A stretch of 64,000 nucleotides of DNA from Arachis hypogaea (lineage: Eukaryota > Streptophyta > Magnoliopsida > Fabales > Fabaceae): positions 59,623,559 through 59,687,558 of the forward strand of contig NC_092040.1 in assembly GCF_003086295.3 (NCBI RefSeq), read 5' to 3'. How positions within the stretch are numbered: the stretch's first letter is position 1; the number at the start of each line of letters is the position of its first letter. The translations under genes were made by a program, and so were the position numbers. Shown piece by piece: positions 35,725 to 47,801 of this stretch. Under the pieces are notes generated by a model. That model made no database searches, was not told where the DNA came from, and saw only the letters and a program-made list of their open reading frames with translations.

Positions 35725-37237
35725 ATGGATCAGAATGAGGGTGCTCAACCTAGAAGATTCTTGGGGTCATATATAGCTCCCTCTCCCGACTTCTATGGAA
35801 GGAGCATTAGTATACCTCCTATTGGAATAGATAATTTTGAGCTCAACCCGAAATTGATCACGTTAGTGAAGAAAAACTGTCAGTTTCATGGCAACCCTCA
35901 GGAAGACCCCACCAAATTCATCTCTGACTTCTTGCAAATCTGTGATACTGTACGGACCAATGGAGTGGATCCCAACGTTTACAGATTACTGCTCTTCCCG
36001 TTTACTGTGAGGGATCAGGCCAAGGACTGGTTAGATGATCAACCTAAGGAGAGCCTAAACACCTGGAGTAAGGTAGCCAACAAGTTCTTGAATAGATACC
36101 CCCCCTAAGAATACTAAACTATGGAAGGATAATAAGGACTTCAAACAAGAGGAGGTCGAGTCTCTCTACGATGATTGGGGGAGATACAAGTCAATACTCA
36201 GGAAATGTCCCGTTGAGATGTTCACCCACTTGGTCAAGTTAGATATCTTCTATGACGGACTCCTAGATATAGCACAAATGTCCCTAAATCATTCTGTACG
36301 CGGCTCCCACACATGATGAAAACACCTAAAGAAACCCAGGAGCTTATTGAAATATTGGCTAACAATCAACACTTGTACACATTAGAAAGACCCAAAGCCA
36401 GAAGAGAGCCTAAGGAGGAATCTGCCATAGACGTAATCCTATCTCAGAATAAAGCAATGGCTGAAAGGTTAAGCTTTCTAACAAGACAGCTAAAGTGCAT
36501 GCAGGAATTTATAAGGAGCCAACACAGCATGGTACTAGAGAACCAAGCCTCCCTCAAGAGCTTGCAAACAAAATTGAGCCAGACAAAATAGAGACTATCC
36601 AAGCAGACAAATGAGGAATGCCAAGCAATTAAATTGAGGAGCGGCAAGATCCTGGATACTCATCCTCAGAGTAATGAAGCACAGGATGAAAAGGAGACAC
36701 CAGAAAGTGAAATTACAGCAACCTAGGGCACCACCAAGGCAGTTGAACGCCTAGGATGGGGTAGAGTGAAAGTAAAACAACCAAGAGGGAGTAGGATGGA
36801 CATTGAATTCCCACATCAATTCAAAAGATGTTCTCCCCAGGCACCTTGAAACCCCCTTTCCAATCACTCTGGACACTCATCCTGTATTATCTAAGGCTCC
36901 AGAGTACAGAGCCAAGTTGCCATACCCTCAGAAACCTCAAAAACCTTCTAACACTCTTTCCAAAGACATAGATGTGAATCCAAGAGAAGAGTATAAGGCT
37001 CTCATTAGGACCAAGGAGGCTGAGCCTAAAGTGGTACATACTGTTGAGAAACTATATGAAGAACGGGTTCAAGAAGAGGCTGGAAGCACACTGTTATACA
37101 CCCCTCTTATAGGAAGAAAGCCTGAAGTACCACACCCTCAAAAGCCCCAAAAGGAGACCAAGGATGAGCACTACTCACAATCCTTGGAAGGCTCTAAGAA
37201 GTTGCAAATAAATATTCCTTTTGTTGAGGTTTCGTAG
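35725..37237 (+). pseudogene. gag pseudogene of element H (Ty3/gypsy type)
   Basis: MDQNEGAQPRRFL starts a Gag with the retrotransposon gag core: NFELNPKLITLV, DFLQICDTVRTNGVDP, YRLLLFPFTVRDQAKDWLDD. A frameshift at a run of eight C near 36100 is followed by the rest of the core in other frames (KLDIFYDGL, TPKETQELIEILANNQ). A later open part (36803-37237) ends in QKPQKETKDEHYSQSLEG, KLQINIPFVEVS, which normally leads into the aspartic protease. The frame stops there and the protease is absent. Gag forms the particle in cytoplasm. This copy cannot make an intact one. Confidence 0.75.
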
Positions 37238-37494
37238 CAAAGACCTCTCTCTTCTACACTCATAAAGAGCTTATCCATGAAAATGAGAAGGTCTGCAAGA
37301 AGGAATCCAACCCCTACCCTAACAAGCAAGGAGAATCAAGCTAATAACAATAAGAGAAAGCTTGTTAGGAGGAATTCACATCCAAGGGCACTAATCTTCT
37401 CCTCTTCTCCCATAGAGTTATTTCTTTTAACCAACTGGAAGAAGAGGAAGAAAATTCAATAATCAAGTGTCAACCTAATGACATTAAAGAAGTG

Positions 37495-37815
37495 CTTGTT
37501 GGGAGGAAACCCAACCATGATAACTTCTTTTCTATTTTTCTTTTGTTACTTTAGTTTGATTTCATATTATTTTATTTTCTGTTGTTTTTCATAGTTTTCT
37601 TAGTTTTCTAACGTTTGCGATCATGTGTAGCCATTAGAATAGAAACAGGAACACATAAGAGAGAAACAGACCACCCCAGAGGGTGACCCTTACTGGCGTT
37701 CAATGCTAGAAGGGAGGAGAGAGCTTGGGCAATCACGCCCATAGGGGAACAGAGAGGACCCTTTAGCATTTGACGCCAAGAAGGGACCAAGTTTTCTTTG
37801 CTTGGGGACAAGCAA
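37495..37815 (+). promoter_or_regulatory. GTTGGGAGG hairpin, palindromes and first hairpin module of H
   Basis: gttgggaggaaacccaacc (37498-37516) is a stem-loop also seen at 46873-46891. GGCGTTCAATGCTAG-type repeats follow at 37690-37780. The perfect module gcttg-ggga-caagc lies at 37800-37813 and is followed by ttaattttggtgtt. A truncated ORF2 start (ATGGCACCAAAGGAAGG, about 37867) follows. Confidence 0.65.
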
Positions 37816-38960
37816 ACTTTTTAATTTTGGTGTTATAGAGCGAGCTCTGGGTTTATACTATCATCAATGGCACCAAAGGAAGGTGAATCATCTTCATGGA
37901 AGATCAGCAGCCCCCATAACTGAGGTGGTTAAGTTTCATTATCCCTTCATTTTTCCTGTTTTCTATTCTAGATTTTGCATGATCACTACCAGGATTTCCT
38001 TTGCTTTTTAGTTAATTAATTCAAATTTTCAAAAAAAAAATTGTGTTTAAGATATCTCATGTATCCCACAACAAGCTTAAAAGAAAAATTTTGAATAAGA
38101 AGTAGTAAATTACACGAAGTTTTGAGTTATATGAGGAGTTATCACAATAACCTTGATGTGGTGGCCCTATCTTTACTTTCTAAATGTATGAATTAACTGT
38201 GCATATTTGATATTGAAGTCAAGTATATTGGCTCTTGAAGAACAGGAAATTTAGAGAAGTATTATTGATTCTCAGAAAAATAAAAAGGATTGATTCTTGA
38301 AGCAAAAGAAACAGCCAAAAAACAGAAAAAAAGGGGAAATAAAAAGAAAAAGAAAATGAAAAAAAATCAAGAAAAGGATCCAAGGCTTTGAGCATCAAGG
38401 CTATAAGGGTCAAAATTGGCCTAAAAAGTTCAAATGAGTAGCTATCCCTAACTATATGCTTGTAGTGTGAAGGTGTCAAGTAAAAAGCTTGAGACTAAGC
38501 ATTTAAGGTCGTGATCCAAGGCTAAAGGGTATGCTTAAGAACTCTGAGCACCACTGTCTGGGAATTTAAGCAAAGGTAAATTCGAATCAAAAGGGTTCCC
38601 CTAGTTAAGTGCATGTGGCGTTTATGTATCCAGTGGTAATACTTGAAAACAAAACACTAGAGTCACAGCTAGGCTCAAAGGCGCAAAGCACCGAAAAGAA
38701 GCTGTATTCAAGAATCAACAAAAATTAAAAGAAGAGAATCAATAATATCATCCGGATACTAGTTCCAAAGGATGCCAATGTTTTGAACTTCAAAGAAAAG
38801 TGAGATGCCAAGCTATTCAAAAGTAAGGAGCTAATAGCCCCATTCAGTAATTGGAACTAAGCTTCATTGACAATTCCAAAACCTTATGTATTTTTCTCTT
38901 CTTTAGTCGTTACTTGTTTTTGGTTCCTTGAGGATAAGCAACAGTTTAAGTTTGGTGTTG

Positions 38961-40497
38961 TGACAAGTGGATATCTATACACCTTTTCATTGCATTTTTC
39001 TAGCATTTTAATTATATTTTATTTATATTTTATTAAGATTAGTATGTTTTAGTGCAAAATTCACCTTTTGGATGCTACTTTGAGTTTTTGTGTTTTTCTA
39101 TGATTTTAGGGGATTTTTGGGCAAAATTGGCAAAGTCTGGTTCAGAGACGAAGAAAGCATAGCAGATGTTGTCAAATCCTGATCTCTGTTCATTCCAACG
39201 AGTATATTTTGAGACATAGAGGTCCAATTGGTGCGTTCATAACGGCGTTGGAAAGCTAACTTTCAGAGCTTTCCATCAATATATAATAGTCTATACTTCT
39301 CTTCCAGAATCACTGCCCAAAATGGGCGTTGAATGTGCACATCTTGAGTTCAACACCCAAAAAGGAGCGACCTCCCAAGTTGAATGCCCAAAACTGGTGT
39401 CCAAAGCCATCCAGGGAGCAGGGACCAAAGTTGAATGCTTAGAACCTGAGTTGAACACTAGGCATCAACCGAAATACTCACCAAGTGGGCCCCAAAGTGG
39501 ATTTTAGCACTTCTTAGCTTATTTTATTTTCTTTTTGTAATTTTTAATTAAAAGCAATATCTTTTAGATTTAGTCTTAGAATTTTTATTATAAATAAGGG
39601 ACTTCATTCCTCCTGAGGATCATGCCTCCTAAGAGGGGAGAGACACATCACATTTAGATCTTCTTCTTTATTTTCTCTATAAAGTATGAGTAACTAAACC
39701 TCCTAGTTAAGGTTAGAAGCTCTATTGATTCCTATAGATTAATAATATTACTGTTTCTATTTTAATATATGTTTGATTCTAATCTATGATGTATTATCAT
39801 TCTTAATCCAAATGAGACTGGGTATGTCCCTTTTTCTACATGAGTTCTTGCGAGTCCTGACCCGAATAGTATTGAGCTAAAGCTTGAGAATACATCACTT
39901 GAACCAATAATTTATTTGGGCTAATTACGGATATGTGGCATAGAATCCAGTTAGTTCTAGGTAATGAGGTTTCTGTGGCACTAAGGCTAGAACATTGAGC
40001 TTCATTCTTCGATCCGAAAGATTTGACCTTGTCTGTGGCATTTTGAGTAGGATCAAGAAAGAGAATAAATTGCGTTAGCTTCACCCTCGTTCATATTGAA
40101 TGACCATTGACAACAGCATTTGATGTGAATTAGAGGAGATTAACTTGCTGAGAGGACAGGAGTTAATTACTTCCAACTTTGCCATAGAATGAATCATTCA
40201 TTATTACAGTAGTCATTAAGAAGTATTAATCCAGAAAGATCAAACATCTCCAAAGCCTTAACTAATTTCTCATTATTGTTTCTACGTTAACTATTTACTA
40301 CTTTCTTTAGTATTTTGTTTTATGCACCTACCACAACAACCACTATCTTTGTATTCTCCTGAGTAAGATCTGCAGGATAACCATTGCTTGTTCAATCCAA
40401 CAATCCTCGTGGGATCGACCTTCACTCATCTGAGGTATTACTTAGAAGACCCAATGCACTTGCCGAAGAAGTTGTGCAAGTTCAATTTCGCGCACCA
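38961..40497 (+). mobile_element. 3' LTR of H, with hairpin module just upstream
   Basis: 1537 bp, tgacaagtgg to cgcgcacca. Upstream, cttg-agga-taag (38927-38938) and tttaagtttggtgttg abut the LTR. U5 cassette at 40404-40470. Confidence 0.88.
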
Positions 40498-41333
40498 AGT
40501 ACGTGTATGCTGACCTCTAAGTTTTGGATTCCAACATAAATAAAATTTAAAGTATAAACCTGATGCACGAGCATCTTATACCCTTTTGGCATCATTTTCT
40601 AGTTGTTTTTAGTTGGACTTTATTTATTTTTACTTAATTTTAGTGCAAAAATCACCTTTGGATGCTACTTTGAGATTTTATTGTGTTTTTATGATTTTAG
40701 GTGAAATTCTGGGCAGTTTAGCAGAGTTTAGAGCTGAAAAGGAAAATGCACTTTCTTGCACTATAAGTAAGCAATTTAGAGTGGAAGTGCATGTTTTATT
40801 TGAATCAAACAACCACCATTTAATTGATGCTAAATCATGAGGTTTAAGCTAAATTTAATTGATTTATAAACCTTGTGAATTTAGTGATACTTTGACCGGT
40901 TGTTTTGATTATTTGTAGGTGAAGAAAAGAAGAAAAGAAAGAAGTGTGGCTTAAGAAGTGTGGCCAAAGGAAGAAAATAGTGTGGCAAAAGAAGAAGAAG
41001 TGTGGCGCAACATTGAAGGAGGAAGCCACACTGCTCTCCACAAGAGCACACTGCCCTCCAAGGGAGCACAACAATGAACCAAGCATTCAAGGCTTCACTG
41101 CCCTGCCCTCCTTGAGGGCGGAGCACAATTCTAGGCCAAGAAACAAGGGAAGGAAAAATTCTGCCCTGCCCTCCTCAAGAGCAATTTCAGGCTCCTCATG
41201 AAAAAAATTCAAGAAAAATTAACTCCAAGAGCCACATTTGGCTAAAATGCTACCTCCAAGGATCGAACACAAGACCTCTAGGATGCTAAGCCTTAGGCGT
41301 AAATCATGTGCCAAGAAGAAAAAGCTCAGCATG

Positions 41334-42983
41334 TGATGAGCGGATAATTTATACGCTTTTTGGCATTGTTTTTAGGTAGTTTTTAGTAAGTTCAAGCTAC
41401 TTTTAGGGATGTTTTCATTAGTTTTTATGTTAAATTCACATTTCTGGACTTTACTATGAGTTTGTGTGTTTTTCTGTAATTTCAGGTAATTTCTGGCTGA
41501 AATTGAAGGACTTGAGCAAAACTCTGAAAAAGGCTGACAAAAGGACTGCTAATGTTGTTGGAATCTGACCTCCCTGCACTCGAATTGAATTTTCTGGAGC
41601 TACAGAACTTCAATTGGCGCTCTCTCAATGGCGTTGGAAAGTAGACATCCAGAGCTTCCAGCAATATATAATAGTCCAGACTTTATTTGGAAATTGACGA
41701 CGTAACTTGGCGTTGAACGCCAAGTACATGCTGCTGTCTGGAGTTAAACGCCAGAAAAACGTCATGATCCGGAGTTGAACGCCCAAAACACGTTATAACT
41801 TGGAGTTCAACTCCAAGAAAAGCCTCAGCTCGTGGATAGATCAAGCTCAGCCCAAGCATACACCAAGTGGACCCCGAAAGTGGATTTATGCATCAATTAC
41901 TTACTCATGTAAACCCTAGTAGCTAGTCTAGTATAAATAGGATAAGTTACTATTGTATTAGACATCTTTTGACAGTTTAATCTTTGACTGTTCTAGTCCT
42001 TGATCATTCGGTCTTTTGATCATGGAGGGGGCAGGCCATTCGGCCATGCCTGAACCTTTCACTTATGTATTTTCAACGGTGGAGTTTCTGCACACCATAG
42101 ATTAAGGGTGTGGAGCTCTGCTGTACCTCGAGTTTCAATACAATTATTATTACTTTCTATTCAATTCTCTTTTATTCTTATTCCAAGATATACGTTATAC
42201 TTAACTTTGATGAATGTGATGATCCGTGATACTCATCATCATTCTCACCTATGAACGTACGTGACTGACAACCACGTCCGTTCTACTTTAGACCGGGCGC
42301 ATATCTCTTAGATTCCCCAACAGAATCTTCGTGGTATAAGCTAGATAGATGGCGGCATTCATGAGGATCCAAAAAGTCTAAACCTTGTCTATGGTATTCC
42401 GAGTAGGATTCTGGGATTGAATGACTGTGACGAGCTTCAAACTCCTGAAGGCTGGGCGTGATGACAAGCGCAAAAGAATCAAGGGATTCTATTCCAACCT
42501 GATTGAGAACCGACAGATGATTAGCCGTGCTGTGACAGAGCATAGGAACGTTTTCACTGAGAGGATGGGATGTAGCCATTGACAACGGTGATGCCCTACA
42601 TACAGCTTACCATGGAAAGGAGTAAGAAGGATTGGATGAATGTAATAAGAAAGTAGAGATACGAAAGGAGCACAGCATCTCCATACGCCTATCTGAAATT
42701 TTCACTATTGCTTTACATAAGTATTTCTATCCCTTTTATTTTCTATTTATTCCATTAATCAAATTTAAACCAATAATCTGCCTAACTGAGATTTACAAGG
42801 TGACCATAGCTTGCTTCATACCAACAATCTCTGTGGGATCGACCCTTACTCACGTAAGGTATTACTTGGATGACCCAGTACACTTGCTGGTTAAGTTGAA
42901 CGTAGTTGTGATCACATATGCCAAAGAGCCATTAAATAAATCTCATGCAAATACAAAGAGGGCAATCACAATTTCGTCCACCA
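41334..42983 (+). mobile_element. 5' LTR of I
   Basis: 1650 bp, tgatgagcgg to cgtccacca. Four hairpin units lie at 41706-41816. TATA-like tataaatagg is near 41932. U5 cassette at 42826-42896. Confidence 0.93.
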
Positions 42984-42989
42984 AGTTTT

Positions 42990-43008
42990 TGGCGCCGTTG
43001 CCGGGGAT
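42990..43008 (+). other. Primer-binding site of I, tRNA-Asp type
   Basis: TGGCGCCGTTGCCGGGGAT is a 19-nt perfect complement to the 3' end of plant tRNA-Asp as I recall it. Confidence 0.9.
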
Positions 43009-44499
43009 TGTTCGAGTATGGACAACTGACGGTTCATCTTGTTGCTCAGATTAGGTAATTTTCTTTTCAAAAATCTTTTTCAATATTTTTCTTTTCTTTT
43101 TTTCATTTTTCTAACCATGTTTTTTGAAAAAATTAAAATAAAAAAATACAAAAAAATTAGAAAATCATAAAAATCAAAAATATTTTGTGTTTCTTGTTTG
43201 AGTCTTGTGTTAATTTTTAAGTTTGGTGTCAATTGCATGCTTTTAAAATTTTTCTTGCATTTTTTTTCGAAAATCTCATGCATTCATAGTGTTCTTCATG
43301 ATCTTCAAGTTGTTCTTGACAAGTCTTCTTGTTTGATCTTGATAAATTCTTGTTTTGTGTTGTTTGTTGTTTTTCATATGCATTTTTCATTTGTAAGAGT
43401 CCATGCAATAAAGATTTCTAACTTTGGTGTCTTGCATGTTTTCTTTGCATCAAAAATTTTTCAAAAATAAGTTCTTGATGTTCATCATGATTTTCAAGGT
43501 GTTCTTGATGTTCATCTTGACATTCATAGCATTCTTGCATGCATTCATTGTTTTGATCTAAAAATTTCATGCATTGAGTATTTTTGTTGTTTTTCTCTCT
43601 CATCAATAAAAATTTCAAAAATCAAAAAATATCTTTTTCTTATTTTTCTCATAATTTTAGAAAATTTGAGTTGCCTTTGTCAAAAATTTTTAAAAATTAG
43701 TTGTTTCTTACAAGTCAAGTCAAATTTTCAAATTTAAAAATCTTGTCTTTTCAAAATCTTTTTCAAAAACTATATCTTTTTCATTTTTTTCTATTTTTCG
43801 AAAATTTCAAAAATCTTTTTCAAAATATTTTCAAAATCTTTTTCTTATCTTTACATCTAATTTTCGAAAATTAGCTAACAATTAATGTGATTAGTTCAAA
43901 AATTTGAAGTTTGTTACTTTCTTGTTAAGAAAGGTTCAATCTTTAAGTTCTAGAATCTTATCTTGTAGTTTCTTATTAGTTAAGTCATTTTAAAAATTTA
44001 AATCTTTTTATCTTTTATCTTATCTTTTTCAAAAATTTTATCTTTTTCAAAATTTGATTTCAAAATATCTTATCTAACATCTTATCTTCTTATCTTTTCA
44101 AATTTGATTTTAATATCTTTTTCAATCAACTAACTAACTTTTTGTTTGTTTACTATCTTTTTCAAAACCAACTAACTACTCTTCCCTCTCTAATTTTCGA
44201 AAATACTTCTCTCTTTTTCAAAAATTCTTTTTGTTTTAAATTTTAATTTCAATCTTATTTTATCTTTAATTTTCGAAAATCACTAACCTCTTTTTCAAAA
44301 ATTATTTTCGAAATTCTCCCTCTCTTCTCTTCTTCGATTTATTTATTTAATTACTAACACTTCTCTTCACCCCTCTTCACCTAATATCCGAATCCCCTCT
44401 TCTACTTTCTTCTCCCCTTTCTTTTTCTACTAACATAAAGGAGTCTCTATACTGTGACATAGAGGATTCCTTTTCTTTTCTTGTTTTCTTCTCTTTCAT
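43009..44499 (+). other. AT-rich leader of I, no gene
   Basis: T-rich low-complexity sequence with tttttcaaaa and aagtttggtgtc repeats. Frames such as 42632-43054 and 43198-43470 lack coding character. Confidence 0.7.
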
Positions 44500-46687
44500 A
44501 TGAGCAGGAACAAGGATAAAGGCACTCTTGTTGAAATCGATCCAGAACCTGAAAGGACTCTGAAGAGAAAATTAAGAGAAGCTAAGTTACAACAATCTAA
44601 ACGTAACCTTTCAGAAATATTAGAACAAGAGAAGGAGATGACAGCCGAAAATAATAATAATGCAAGGAGAATGCTTGGTGACTTCACAAAGCCAACGTCC
44701 AAATTTGTGGAAGAAGCATCTCCATTCCTGCATTGGAGCCAATAATTTTGAGCTGAAACCTCAGCTAGTTGCCTTAATGCAACAAAACTGCAAGTTTTAT
44801 GGACTTCCATCTGAAGATCCTTACCAGTTTTTAACTGAGTTCTTGCAGATCTGTGAGACTGTAAAGACGAATGGAGTTGATCCTGAAGTCTACAGACTCA
44901 TGCTTTTCCCTTTTGCTGTAAGAGACAGAGCTAGAATATGGTTGGATTCACAACCTAAGGATAGCCTGGACTCCTGGGATAAGCTGGTCATTGCCTTTTT
45001 GGATAAATTCTTCCCTCCTCAAAAGCTGAGCAAGCTGAGAGTGGATGTTCAAACCTTCAAACAAAAAGATGGTGAATCCCTCTATGAAGCTTGGGAAAGA
45101 TACAAGCAGCTGACCAAAAGATGTCCATCTGACATGTTTTCAGAATGGACCATATTAGATATATTCTATTATGGTCTATCTGAATTTTCGAAAATGTCAT
45201 TGGACCATTCTGCAGGTGGATCTATTCACCTAAAGAAAGCGCCTGAAGAGGCTCAAGAACTCATTGACATGGTTGCAAACAACCAATTCATGTACACTTC
45301 TGAGAGGAATTCTGTGAATAATGGGATACCTCAGAAGAAAGGAGTTCTTGAAATTGATACTCTGAATGCCATATTGGCTCAGAACAAAGTGTTGACTCAG
45401 CAAGTCAATATGATCTCTCAAAGTCTGAATGGATGGCAAAATGCATCCAACAGTACTAAAGAGGCAGCTTCTGAAGAAGCTTATGATCCTGAGAACCCTG
45501 CCATGGCAGAGGTTAATTACATGGGTGAACCTTATAGAAACACCTATAACTCATCATGGAGAAATCATCCAAATTTCTCATGGAAGGATCAACAAAAGCC
45601 TCAACAAGGCTTTAACAATGGTGGACAAAATAGGCTGAGTAATAGCAAGCCATATCCATCATCTTCTCAGCAACAGACAGAGAATTCGGAACAAAACACT
45701 TTTAATTTAGCCAATCTAGTCTCTGATCTATCTAAGGCCACTTTTAGTTTCATGAATGAAACAAGAGCCTCCATCAGAAATCTGGAGGCACAAGTGGGCC
45801 AGCTGAGTAAGAAAGTTATTGAAACTCCTCCCAGTATTCTCCCAAGCAATACAGAAGAGAATCCAAAAGGAGAGTGCAAGGCCATTGATGTGATCAATGT
45901 GGCCGAATGCACAAGGGAGGAGGAGGACGAAAATCCTAGTGAGGAAGACCTCCTGGGACGTCCCTCAAGCAAGAAGGAGTCTCCTATTAAGGATCCAAAG
46001 GAATCTGAGGCTCATACAGAGACCATAGAGATTCCATTAAATCTCCTTCTGCCATTCATGAGCTCTGAAGACTATTCTTCCTCTGAAGAGGATGAAGATG
46101 TGACTGGAGAGCAAGTTGCTCAATACTTAGGAGCTATCATGAAGCTGAATGCCAAGTTGTTTGGTAATGAGACTTGGGAAAGTGAACCTCCTTTGCTCAT
46201 TAATGAACTAGATACCTGGATTCAGAAAACTTTACCTCAAAAGAAACAAGATCCTAGCAAGTTCTTAATACCTTGTACCATAGGCACCATGACCTTTGAA
46301 AAGGCTCTATGTGATCTGGGGTCAGGGATAAATCTTATGCCACTCTCTGTAATGGAGAAGCTGGGAATCATTGAGGTACAACCTGCCTTGTTCTCATTAC
46401 AATTGGCAGACAAGTCATTGAGACAAGCTTATGGAATAGTGGAGGACGTGTTAGTAAAGGTTGAAGGCCTTTACATCCCTGCTGATTTCATAATCTTAGA
46501 CACTAGGAAGGAAGAGGATGAATGCATCATCCTTGGAAGGCCTTTCCTAGCCACAGCAGAAGCTGTGATAGATGTCAACAGAGGTGAATTAGTCCTTCAA
46601 TTGAATGGGGACTACCTTGTGTTTAAGGCACAAGGCCATCCCTCTGTGACAAAAGAGAGTAAGCATGAAGAGCTTATCTCAGTTTAG
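44500..46687 (+). pseudogene. gag-protease of element I, frameshifted near the N-terminus
   Basis: A Gag start MSRNKDKGTLVEIDPEPERT runs about 75 codons, then the frame shifts at about 44700-44745. The remaining 645 codons are open. Domains: Gag core (NNFELKPQLVALMQQNCKF, FLQICETVKTNGVDPEVYRL, RARIWLDSQPKDSLDSWDKL, ESLYEAWERYKQLTKRCP, LDIFYYGL), a Gln/Asn-rich linker, a coiled segment (ETRASIRNLEAQVGQLSKKV), an acidic stretch, and an aspartic protease with CDLGSGINLMPLSV (about 46308-46350) and IILGRPFLATAEAVID. The active site DLGS replaces the commoner DLGA. It ends in a stop where pol would begin. Gag assembles particles and protease matures them. Pol must come from elsewhere. Confidence 0.85.
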
Positions 46688-46708
46688 AGTCAAGAAGAGC
46701 CCCCACAG

Positions 46709-46797
46709 TCAAACTCTAAGTTTGGTGTTGTGAGGCCACAACCAAACTCTAAGTTTGGTGTTAAGACCCCATATCCAAACTCTAAGTTTGGTGTTGG
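46709..46797 (+). repeat. Three copies of CCAAACT-CTA-AGTTTGG palindrome
   Basis: aaactctaagtttggtgttg occurs at about 46711, 46744 and 46777 (spacing about 33 bp), right after the protease stop. Each can form a 7-bp stem. The downstream half equals the aagtttggtgt phrase found before ORF2 and before the 3' LTR. Confidence 0.85.
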
Positions 46798-46872
46798 GAC
46801 TATACAACATTGACCTGATCACCTTGTGGCTCCATGAGAGCCACTGTCAAGCTATTGACATTAAAGAAGCGC

Positions 46873-46891
46873 TTGTTGGGAGGCAACCCAA
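46873..46891 (+). promoter_or_regulatory. GTTGGGAGGCAACCC hairpin after gag-protease
   Basis: gttgggaggcaaccca forms a stem-loop. Its counterpart in H is at 37498-37516. Conserved position after the polyprotein suggests an RNA function such as 3' end formation or packaging (inference). Confidence 0.5.
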
Positions 46892-47039
46892 TTTTATTTA
46901 TCTAATTTTTATTTATTTTATTTTATTGTTAATTTGTGTTTTATTAGGTGCATGATCATGAGGAGTCACAAAAAAATCATAAAAATTAAAAACAGAATAA
47001 AAAACAATAGAAGAAAAAAATTCACACCCTGGAGGACGC

Positions 47040-47285
47040 ACAGGCTAGTGTTCAACCCCAGTAAGATGCATCTAGCCGGCGTTCAACGTCAGAACAGAGC
47101 ATCATTCTGGTGCTGAACGCCAGAAACAAGCAACATTCTGGCGCTGAACGCCAGGAATGTGCCTAAGAGGAAAAGCTGGCGCTGAACGCCAGCAACAAGC
47201 ATGAAACTGGCGTTCAATGCCAGAAACATGCATACATGGGCGTTGAATGCCCAGAATGTGCACCACACGGCGTTTAAATGCTAGA
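47040..47285 (+). repeat. Array of eight CTGGCG-NTGAA-CGCCAG hairpins
   Basis: Units at about 47045, 47074, 47107, 47138, 47176, 47207, 47238 and 47268, spaced 31-38 bp, for example ctggcgctgaacgccag three times nearly intact. Some units differ symmetrically (tgggcgttgaatgccca). Similar units lie in the LTRs of I. Confidence 0.92.
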
Positions 47286-47601
47286 ATGGTGTGCAAAGGC
47301 ATTTTACATGCCTATTTGGTGCAGGGATGGAATTCCTTGACACCTCAGGATCTGTGGACCCCACAGGATCCCCACCTACTATATTCCCACCTTACCTCCT
47401 AATCCTATTTTTGTGATTTGTATTCCCCATGTCACACTTCCTAACACTCTTCACCAATCACCTCAATTCCTCTTCCCAATCACCCCCTTCACCACTCAAA
47501 TCCATCCACTCTTCCCCATAAACCCCACCTACCTTCAGAAATTCAACAACATTTCCCACCCATTCCCACCCTAAATGGCCGAATAAACACTCCCCCTCTC
47601 C

Positions 47602-47612
47602 CAATATATACC
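47602..47612 (+). promoter_or_regulatory. TATA box of a possible internal promoter for ORF2
   Basis: ccaatatatacccttcc is followed after about 30 nt by cattttcacacaacacaacc, a plant-like start region, and a CT-rich leader. The spacing to the ORF2 ATG (47802) is about 190 nt. Confidence 0.45.
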
Positions 47613-47730
47613 CTTCCATTCTACTTCATTTTCACACAACACAACCCCCTCTTCCTCACCTTGGCCGAACCTACATCTCTCCCTCTCTACCATATTCTAT
47701 TCTTCTTCTTCTTCTCTTCTTTCTTCTATT

Positions 47731-47764
47731 GCTCGAGGACGAGCAATATTTTAAGTTTGGTGTG
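47731..47764 (+). promoter_or_regulatory. Hairpin module before ORF2 of I
   Basis: gctcg-agga-cgagc (47731-47744) followed by aatattttaagtttggtgtg, 58 nt before the ORF2 start. Confidence 0.75.
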
Positions 47765-47801
47765 GTCAAAGCACAATCTTTTTTGTTTTCCACTACCATC
47801 A

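Larger units (their letters stand above)
32416..40497 (+). mobile_element. Element H, non-autonomous LTR retrotransposon
   Basis: 8082 bp with LTRs 32416-33929 and 38961-40497 and a perfect 5-bp duplication agtac (32411-32415 and 40498-40502). The internal part has a tRNA-Asp primer site, a 1.7-kb AT-rich leader (33955-35700), a frameshifted gag, a GTTGGGAGG hairpin, a truncated ORF2 start and two hairpin modules. No protease, RT or integrase is seen. LTRs are visibly more diverged from each other than those of I, so it is older. Confidence 0.9.

Noticed and set aside
47040..47285. CRISPR-like appearance (short repeats with varying spacers)
   Set aside because: Plant retrotransposon context, each repeat is itself a palindrome with drifting sequence, and no cas gene or leader.
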